Assembly (NCBI GenBank): GCA_008000375.1
Contig: SMOI01000208.1
Span: forward strand, 1-57,670
Direction of reading: 5' to 3'
DNA length: 57,670 nt
DNA from: Poteriospumella lacustris
Taxonomy: Eukaryota > Sar > Chrysophyceae > Chromulinales > Dinobryaceae
Both the position numbers and the translations under genes were made by a program. Below, piece by piece: positions 52,566 to 57,670 of the stretch (within the stretch, counting starts at the first letter, position 1; every line of letters begins with the position of its first letter). The notes below the pieces were generated by a model, which did no database searches, was not told the origin of the DNA, and was given only the letters and a program-made list of their open reading frames with translations.

Positions 52566-53663
52566 TTAGCGACTTTCGCCTCCGGTAGGCCTTGATTGTC
52601 GCATCGCAATGGCCCCAGTAAACATAGTATCCATAGCAGTGCCCTGCTGTATCATCCACACTTCCAACTCCTCGTTGTACTCTGTGAATGAATCCAACGT
52701 AACTCCCAAGTCGATTACCTGGCTCACGTTCCATGCGGACAACGGCTGGTTAAACGACAAGGCGTTGCAAAACATGTGCCTCATGTTGGTGACACGTCGA
52801 AGATCCCACGCTTCCAACGGCTGGTTGAAGACCAAGGCGTTATAGAACATTATGCCAACGTCAGTGACCTGGCTGACATCCCAGGTCTCCAACGGTTGGT
52901 TGAACGACGAAGCGTTGCAAAACATGTTCTTCATGGTAGTAACCTTACGGACATCCCACGTAGACAATGGCTGGTTGAACAACGTAGCCATTTCGAACAT
53001 TCTACGCATTGTGGTGACCTGGCCCACATCCCAATCGTCCAACGGCTGGTTGAACACCAAGGCGTCGCAAAACATACAAAGCATATCGGCAACCTGGCTG
53101 ACATCCCACGTCTCCAACGGCTGGTTGAACGACGCGGCGTTGAAAAACATATGACTCATATCAGTGACCCGTTTCGTATTCCACGTAGACAGCGGTTGGT
53201 TGAACAACAGGGCGTTGGAAAACATGCAAAACATATTGGTGACCTGTCGCACAGTCCATCCAGCAAGCGCTTGATTAAAGTACCGGGCATTGGTGAACAT
53301 GCTTTCCATCGTGGTGACGTGTCGCACGTCCCATCGATCGATGCGATCATTGAACGAGGAATTCATAAAAAGCTCGACCATGTCAGTCACTCTGCTCACG
53401 TCCCAATCATTGATGTCTCCGTAACGCTGTAGTGCCCTCTCTCGGTCGCTGCACCACAGTTGCACGGCCTCTCGTAGCGTGTGGTTGTCGAACGATACCC
53501 AGGCATAGTCCTTGATCATCTGTCGCACGCCAAACGGCAAGATGCGGTCCCCACACTGTTCAGTAACCGCTCGGTAAAGGCAAAAGTCAACCTCAACTGG
53601 GATAGGACGGTAGCGGCGACGTGTTTGCTCCGCGAGATTGTGTGAGGGGACCATAGTGGACAT
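52566..53663 (-). CDS. DUF285 repeat protein
   Basis: ATG at 53663-53661; 365 residues. N-terminal module IPVEVDFCLYRAVTEQCGD, ILPFGVRQMIKDYAW, then about ten repeats. The last full unit is degenerate (VIDLGVTLDSFTEYNEELEV). It ends with the cap QQGTAMDTMFTGAIAMRQSR. Adjacent repeats are less alike than in the gene at 44822, suggesting an older array. No signal peptide or membrane segment. Confidence 0.87.
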   Translation of the reverse strand: MSTMVPSHNLAEQTRRRYRPIPVEVDFCLYRAVTEQCGDRILPFGVRQMIKDYAWVSFDNHTLREAVQLWCSDRERALQRYGDINDWDVSRVTDMVELFMNSSFNDRIDRWDVRHVTTMESMFTNARYFNQALAGWTVRQVTNMFCMFSNALLFNQPLSTWNTKRVTDMSHMFFNAASFNQPLETWDVSQVADMLCMFCDALVFNQPLDDWDVGQVTTMRRMFEMATLFNQPLSTWDVRKVTTMKNMFCNASSFNQPLETWDVSQVTDVGIMFYNALVFNQPLEAWDLRRVTNMRHMFCNALSFNQPLSAWNVSQVIDLGVTLDSFTEYNEELEVWMIQQGTAMDTMFTGAIAMRQSRPTGGESR

Positions 53664-54500
53664 GAGTATCTATCTATCTATTGGTAGGTATGGTCGCTGG
53701 TCAGACAGCGACCAACGATGTTTCGCATATTAGTTACCTTGTGGTGATGTTCTTCGATCTAAAGTTGTTAGGAATTGTTTGATTGTGGTTCGATAGGCTA
53801 GAAGTTTGATACGAGTTTCGTTGGGCAGTCCAGTGAGATAGTGGAACAGTACAGGCGTACCGCAACTGGTGGTCGTATGGCAGTTGATCGCTGCCATCTC
53901 GACGTCCACAATGTGCAACGGCAGTATGTACGAACGCTTGCTGGTACATAACTGTTGTGTGTTATATGGTGACGTTCTACAAATGTACCACGTCAGACAG
54001 TGTTCGTTTCGGTTCCCAGAGGCGGTTCGGGTTTAGTATGAGGTATGCAGCTCCACTGACGCCTTCAGACTCGCTACATGACTCCGTTTTCACTACCCGG
54101 TACATTACGTTTGGTGGACACAAGGCTTCTAATAGGTTAATGCTGTCGGGCATGTCTCTTCTTCGGCGCCCCCACATTGTCAACGACGACATGACATGAC
54201 GACGTCGAATCACCACACACTGTATCTCTCGACTCTCCGCGCCATCATTAACGGCATGTTATCATGGCTACTCCTGTAGAAGCTCACCATGTCCTTGCAA
54301 CGCAAGTGCGACGAGGTTTAGTCGCCATTCTCTATGCATACGGTTACACATTTCGCAATGTCTTCGCCCACATGTGGTGTAGTTTCAAATTGATGGTAGG
54401 TACCAATCACTTCGGAAGAGCTGTGTAGTACCTGCTACGACCAGCTACGACCAGTAGGCGCTCACATACCTGCCAGTAACCGAATCAAGGTTCCTGTCCC
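53664..54500. other. 5' flank of one DUF285 unit, then 3' flank of a lost one
   Basis: 53700-53990 is the conserved 5' flank. About 54280-54480 matches the 3' flanks near 52150-52300 (TTAGTCGCCA, GGTTACACAT, TGTGGTGTAG). No intact gene. Confidence 0.55.
53893..53919 (-). promoter_or_regulatory. Conserved upstream block of DUF285 genes (copy 4)
   Basis: GCCATCTCGACGTCCACAAT then GTGCAAC, 230 bases before the ATG of the gene at 52566-53663. Confidence 0.45.
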
Positions 54501-54590
54501 TTACGAGTTCCGTTCGCCCTTCGTCGACCTCGTTTGTCGCGTCGCTATGACCCCGACAAACACGAGCCCGCTGCAACATGTGGACAACGG
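54501..54590 (-). pseudogene. Terminal stub of a DUF285 gene
   Basis: The minus strand reads FVGVIATRQTRSTKGERNS then a stop. It matches the end of the gene at 52566 (FTGAIAMRQSRPTGGESR). Similarity ends near 54590. Everything upstream of the tail is gone, replaced by the methyltransferase neighbourhood. Confidence 0.65.
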
Positions 54591-54938
54591 CAGGGTGTGA
54601 TGCGGCGGTCGCGAAAGGGTTTCGCGCGCATTTGCTACAAGAAGCGGGTTTCGATTATCGCTATTTGTAGTCCGGATTCTACAGATTATTTCCGGGTCTC
54701 CACACAATTTCCCGTACTTCAACTTATTATTCCAACCCGAACCGACGCACGCCGCAAATCGCAATTTCGCAGTTGCGTCGCGATCGCGCACCCCTTCTTC
54801 CGAACGGTCGAACGGTGAACCTGAACAGTCGACATATCCGCTCAGATCCGAACTGCCAACACCCGATGACATACAGCCAACATCTTGCCACGCTACCACA
54901 AAGATAGAAATCAGTCGCTTTTGCCTGCAAGTAAAGTT
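54591..54938. other. Presumed promoter of the methyltransferase gene
   Basis: No gene. Sequence character changes at about 54590 from DUF285 flank to unrelated single-copy-like DNA. Confidence 0.45.
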
Positions 54939-55970
54939 ATGAGTGATCTTTGGCTGGCTGTTGCGCTGACCCTTGTCGTGGTCGCGCTGGCGGGTGCGGT
55001 GGTGACCGAGGACGAGCTCCGAAAAGAAGTGGCGATCACCACAAAGCATGCAACCTCTTCTATTCCCCTCGAACTGAAGTTCAGAAAAGCCGATGTGCCT
55101 CTGGAGCATGCAGACCGCGCTAGCAACGATCGCATCCCTTTTCACGTGCCGACCACTTGCACGTTCCTCAACGACACACTCAAAATCTGCAAAGTCCAGG
55201 ACCCACACTTCGACCAGGGCCATAACCTCGCTTTCTACCACGGAGAGCCGCGGTTTTTGAAGTGTGCCATTCCGCCGCCGGTGGACTTCGTATTTCCGCC
55301 GAAGGCGCAGCTGCCGCCAGTCCACTTTCCCAATCTGTACACTCCGTCCTTCGATGCGCTTCTGAGTTACAACGGGGCGCAGTCGAAGAACCACTACCAC
55401 CTGAACAGTGAGGTGTACGACGCGATCTTCAAGGAAATCATCGCTTTTGGCGCGAAGTACATTCCGCTGCAGTCGAAGGTGCGTCTGGTGCTCGACTTGG
55501 GTTCCGGCGGCGGTAGCTTCGGTCTGGTGATGAACGCGATGTACAACACGCAGTCCCTGTCAGTCGCCTTTCCCGACTGGCCATACTGCGAGTACATTAC
55601 GGAGCGAGGAGGTCTCTGCATGAACCTCGATGCGAAGCGACCGCTTCCGTTCGCGAAACACTCCTTCGACCTCATTCACGCGGCATGGCTGTATCACTCC
55701 TTCTCACCTGAGCCCCTGCAAAGCCTGATGTTGGATGTGAATCGCATGCTGCGCCCGGGAGGTTACTTGTGGATCGACGACGGCATGTCGCTGGCGCAGT
55801 ACGAAGTCATCAAACGCACGTTCAGCGCGTTTGGCTACCAGCTGCTGTTCCTCGCGGAGAAGCCACTTCGGTCGGACAAATTCATCAGCAGGAACAACAA
55901 GCTGGAAATTCATTTTTACGCCATATATCTGAAGCCTTCTTATTCCGTTTATTCCACGCCGTGTGCGTAG
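54939..55970 (+). CDS. Membrane-anchored SAM-dependent methyltransferase
   Basis: Start taken at the ATG at 54939 (343 residues), which places the hydrophobic segment LWLAVALTLVVVALAGAVV at the N-terminus as a signal anchor (type II topology, catalytic domain in the lumen). SAM-binding motif I is VLDLGSGGGSFG (residues 184-195). The acidic region LPFAKHSFDLIHAAW (236-250) has the typical F-D-I/L-H pattern, and MLRPGGYLWIDD (270-281) is the post-motif strand common in class I (Methyltransf_11/PMT-like) enzymes. The SFG after motif I and ...VNRMLRPGGYLWI resemble plant putative methyltransferases of the secretory pathway, which modify wall polysaccharides. The substrate here is unknown. The conserved Cys residues in the stem (TCTF, KICKV, KCAI) fit a lumenal domain. 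Confidence 0.85.
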   Translation: MSDLWLAVALTLVVVALAGAVVTEDELRKEVAITTKHATSSIPLELKFRKADVPLEHADRASNDRIPFHVPTTCTFLNDTLKICKVQDPHFDQGHNLAFYHGEPRFLKCAIPPPVDFVFPPKAQLPPVHFPNLYTPSFDALLSYNGAQSKNHYHLNSEVYDAIFKEIIAFGAKYIPLQSKVRLVLDLGSGGGSFGLVMNAMYNTQSLSVAFPDWPYCEYITERGGLCMNLDAKRPLPFAKHSFDLIHAAWLYHSFSPEPLQSLMLDVNRMLRPGGYLWIDDGMSLAQYEVIKRTFSAFGYQLLFLAEKPLRSDKFISRNNKLEIHFYAIYLKPSYSVYSTPCA

Positions 55971-56525
55971 TCTGGCAGCCTATCGCCGCATGTTTACCCA
56001 TCACCCAAACTCTCACTCACCGCCCCGCGTGGCGCTTTCATTTGTTCACCAGTGCTGTGTCATTCAGCTGTCTGTGTCTCTATTGTGTTCAGTACGTTTG
56101 GAGATATCCTCGCGCGAAATCGTTTGTAGCCTGTTCTGTTTGCAGTTTGTCGTGCGGTTGTACCGCCTGTGTATCTTGTGTGGTTGACCATCGTGTAGCA
56201 TGTTCTGTTTGCAGCTTGTCGTGCGGTTATACCGCCTGTGTATCGTGTGGTTGGCCATCGTGTAGCGTGTTCTGTTTGTGCGTGAATGCTGCGTTTGTCG
56301 CATGTCCCCGTACCTTGTAGCCGTGTAGCCCTGTTTTGTTGTGTCTGTTTGTTTGCTTATAAATGCATATGGAATTAACTCGAGAGAGCGGTTGAGAAGT
56401 GCGAGGCGCGTGGGTGAGTAGTTACTGCTCCATCTGTGTTATGGGGCTGCGGACGTGAGGACCTCTGACAGGTTCGAACTGGCCAAAGGCGGGCACAGCT
56501 GCGAGTCTCTGCAGCGCTTATTCGC
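55971..56525. repeat. 3' intergenic with a 67-69-bp tandem repeat
   Basis: Units beginning TGTTCTGTTTGCAG start at 56132 and 56201; a truncated third starts at 56268. The first two are about 90% alike by eye. They lie between convergent genes and may be part of the methyltransferase 3' UTR. No coding frame is supported. Confidence 0.8.
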
Positions 56526-57188
56526 CTACGTGGCGACTCCGTCGTCGTTTATCAATCGCTGAGCGAGCTGCTCGGCCACTGATGTGCTCAGTCCAGCCCT
56601 GACGAGTGCCATGGCCACTCGTTGCTGACAGTTGCCATCGCGTGCGAGCTCCGGCGGCCACGGGAAGAGGCGACACGCCAAAGCGATTGCCTCCGGTTGT
56701 CCAGCGAGAGACGTCGCTTGTAGTGCTGCGGCAACGGAAATCTTCGTTTCGCCTGGAGGCGCATGTCCGTCGCCCACAACAACGCCACAAACGTCGCAGA
56801 AAATCGACGAGATTCGCTGTGCCGCGGCCGGTCGACTGCGATTGCGCTGGTTGAAGCTTCCCACGGCTTCAAATGGAGGTAAACATCGGCGAATGTTGTC
56901 GGACATGGTCGCTGCACACGATTTGCAAATGTCCAAGTCGTGGTCGATGTTGCTGAAGAACAAATACTCCGTCGAATCGGATCGCATTGCCATTGGGCCA
57001 GGGTGGACTGTAGCCGAGCTTGCGCGAGGTTGGTGACGGAGGGATGACGGATTGATCATGCGCGACATTGGTCGTGGCAGTCTCTGCGGGGCTATTGGTT
57101 GTGTGCGGTAGGAGGATGGCGCAGCCATAAAAGTGGTGGCGACAGATGCGTTTGCCGGCATCTGTAAGGGCGAGTTTTGATCCATCAT
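56526..57188 (-). CDS. Unknown small protein with two CxxC pairs
   Basis: The first ATG in the frame is at 57188 (220 residues); the frame is open further upstream without an ATG, so a 5' exon is possible. The N-terminal half is Ser/Pro/Met-rich and probably disordered. CKSC (with YLFFSNIDHDLDI before it) and CDVC (with GVVVGDG after it), about 40 residues apart, could bind one zinc ion. The C-terminal 60 residues are helical (ALQATSLAGQPEAIALACRL, AMALVRAGLSTSVAEQLAQR) and end near INDDG. This region looks like small three-helix ubiquitin-binding or adaptor domains, but I cannot assign one. No membrane segment. Confidence 0.55.
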   Translation of the reverse strand: MMDQNSPLQMPANASVATTFMAAPSSYRTQPIAPQRLPRPMSRMINPSSLRHQPRASSATVHPGPMAMRSDSTEYLFFSNIDHDLDICKSCAATMSDNIRRCLPPFEAVGSFNQRNRSRPAAAQRISSIFCDVCGVVVGDGHAPPGETKISVAAALQATSLAGQPEAIALACRLFPWPPELARDGNCQQRVAMALVRAGLSTSVAEQLAQRLINDDGVAT

Positions 57189-57670
57189 TGAGCACAGTAG
57201 GTCCAAGAGATAAGAAAGTAGTATACAAATGGCAACGGCACGGTGCGAGTGAAGGACTATCGGCACTAAATAAGGTTGTTCCTCACTCCCAATCGCACCC
57301 TGGGACAACGGTCTGGCATCATCGCCATCGCGTCACAAGCGCCAGTACGAAGTATGAAGTACGAAAATAGCTTGTACTTCTTCTTGTATTTTATAGAAGT
57401 ATGAGCGTCTTTTGTACGACTGTGTCGTCGTGACATGGCTTCGTTGTCACGTACGAAAAGGTTTCATATTTCGGTACATGTTCAGAGCATGAATTAAAAA
57501 CCTTCGTACTTCTCAACACAGCAATCCAGGATCCAGGACATCAAGCGTCCGTCTGTCACCTCTCCCCTTGTGCGGGAAAACCGGGTCGTCCTCGCGGCCA
57601 ACGACTCGTTTGTTTTTCAAGCGCCTTTCACACCTTTCTTTCCTTCTTTTCGTCTGGTCCGCACATGGGC
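57189..57670. other. Right-edge intergenic region
   Basis: Holds the presumed promoter of the minus-strand CxxC gene. 57340-57515 has GAAGTACGAA near the left and its complement near the right, a possible short inverted-repeat element. No gene seen. Confidence 0.4.

Noticed and set aside
44822-53663. Regular 75-base periodicity resembling a CRISPR-like or satellite array
   Set aside because: The period equals 25 codons, the frame is open throughout and the units encode the DUF285 consensus. There are no identical direct repeats with unique spacers.
54501-55400. A 299-codon minus-strand frame over the methyltransferase start
   Set aside because: Only its last 28 codons match a family (DUF285 tail); the rest is antisense to the methyltransferase.
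1-57670. Bacterial genome with BspA surface proteins
   Set aside because: GT-AG introns, NBR1-like and LRR receptor-like genes, sparse monocistronic layout and leaderless DUF285 proteins all point to a eukaryote.

Overview
The window reads as nuclear DNA of a microbial eukaryote (protist or early-branching fungus-like lineage; I cannot place it further). Support: GT-AG introns of 67-134 nt that restore reading frames in three genes; an NBR1-type autophagy receptor; plant/protist-style LRR and Sel1 proteins with long Ala/Thr, Gly/Ser, Asn, Gln and His/Pro runs; wide gene spacing, no operons or Shine-Dalgarno sites; and much degenerate duplicated sequence. I found no rRNA, tRNA or CRISPR array.

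Layout. 1-1040 (-): 5' part of an NBR1-like gene running off the left edge. 1.6-5.9 kb: a rearranged, partly inverted and tandemly amplified pseudogene array derived from the intact large P-loop NTPase gene that follows at 5991-9566. 10.2-15.7 kb: a giant Sel1-repeat gene. 16-17 kb: an unknown coiled-coil protein, then an antisense gene remnant. 17.9-22.1 kb: a three-exon gene joining an LRR ectodomain to about ten membrane segments. 23.0-24.0 kb: first DUF285 (BspA-type) repeat gene. 24.5-30.8 kb: three paralogous P-loop genes resembling Crinkler/retrotransposon-hot-spot (RHS) NTPases, all damaged. 31.2-33.1 kb: a DUF285 gene without an ATG and a decayed DUF285 relic. 33.4-35.2 kb: a two-exon membrane protein. 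35.8-36.3 kb: a small AT-rich terminal-inverted-repeat element. 36.6-42.0 kb: second giant Sel1 gene. 42.6-43.4 kb: histidine phosphatase. 44.3-54.6 kb: an amplified DUF285 cluster (five nearly full genes and at least two relics) built from repeated units that carry their 5' and 3' flanks. 54.9-56.0 kb: a membrane-anchored SAM methyltransferase. 56.5-57.2 kb: an unknown small CxxC protein.

The genes do not form one pathway. Housekeeping-like genes (NBR1-like, phosphatase, methyltransferase, Sel1 adaptors, membrane proteins) are interspersed with two fast-evolving families: P-loop NTPases of Crinkler/RHS character, and leaderless DUF285 proteins that share an N-terminal module. Both show recent duplication together with inactivation, as in subtelomeric or effector-like accessory regions; that comparison is inference.
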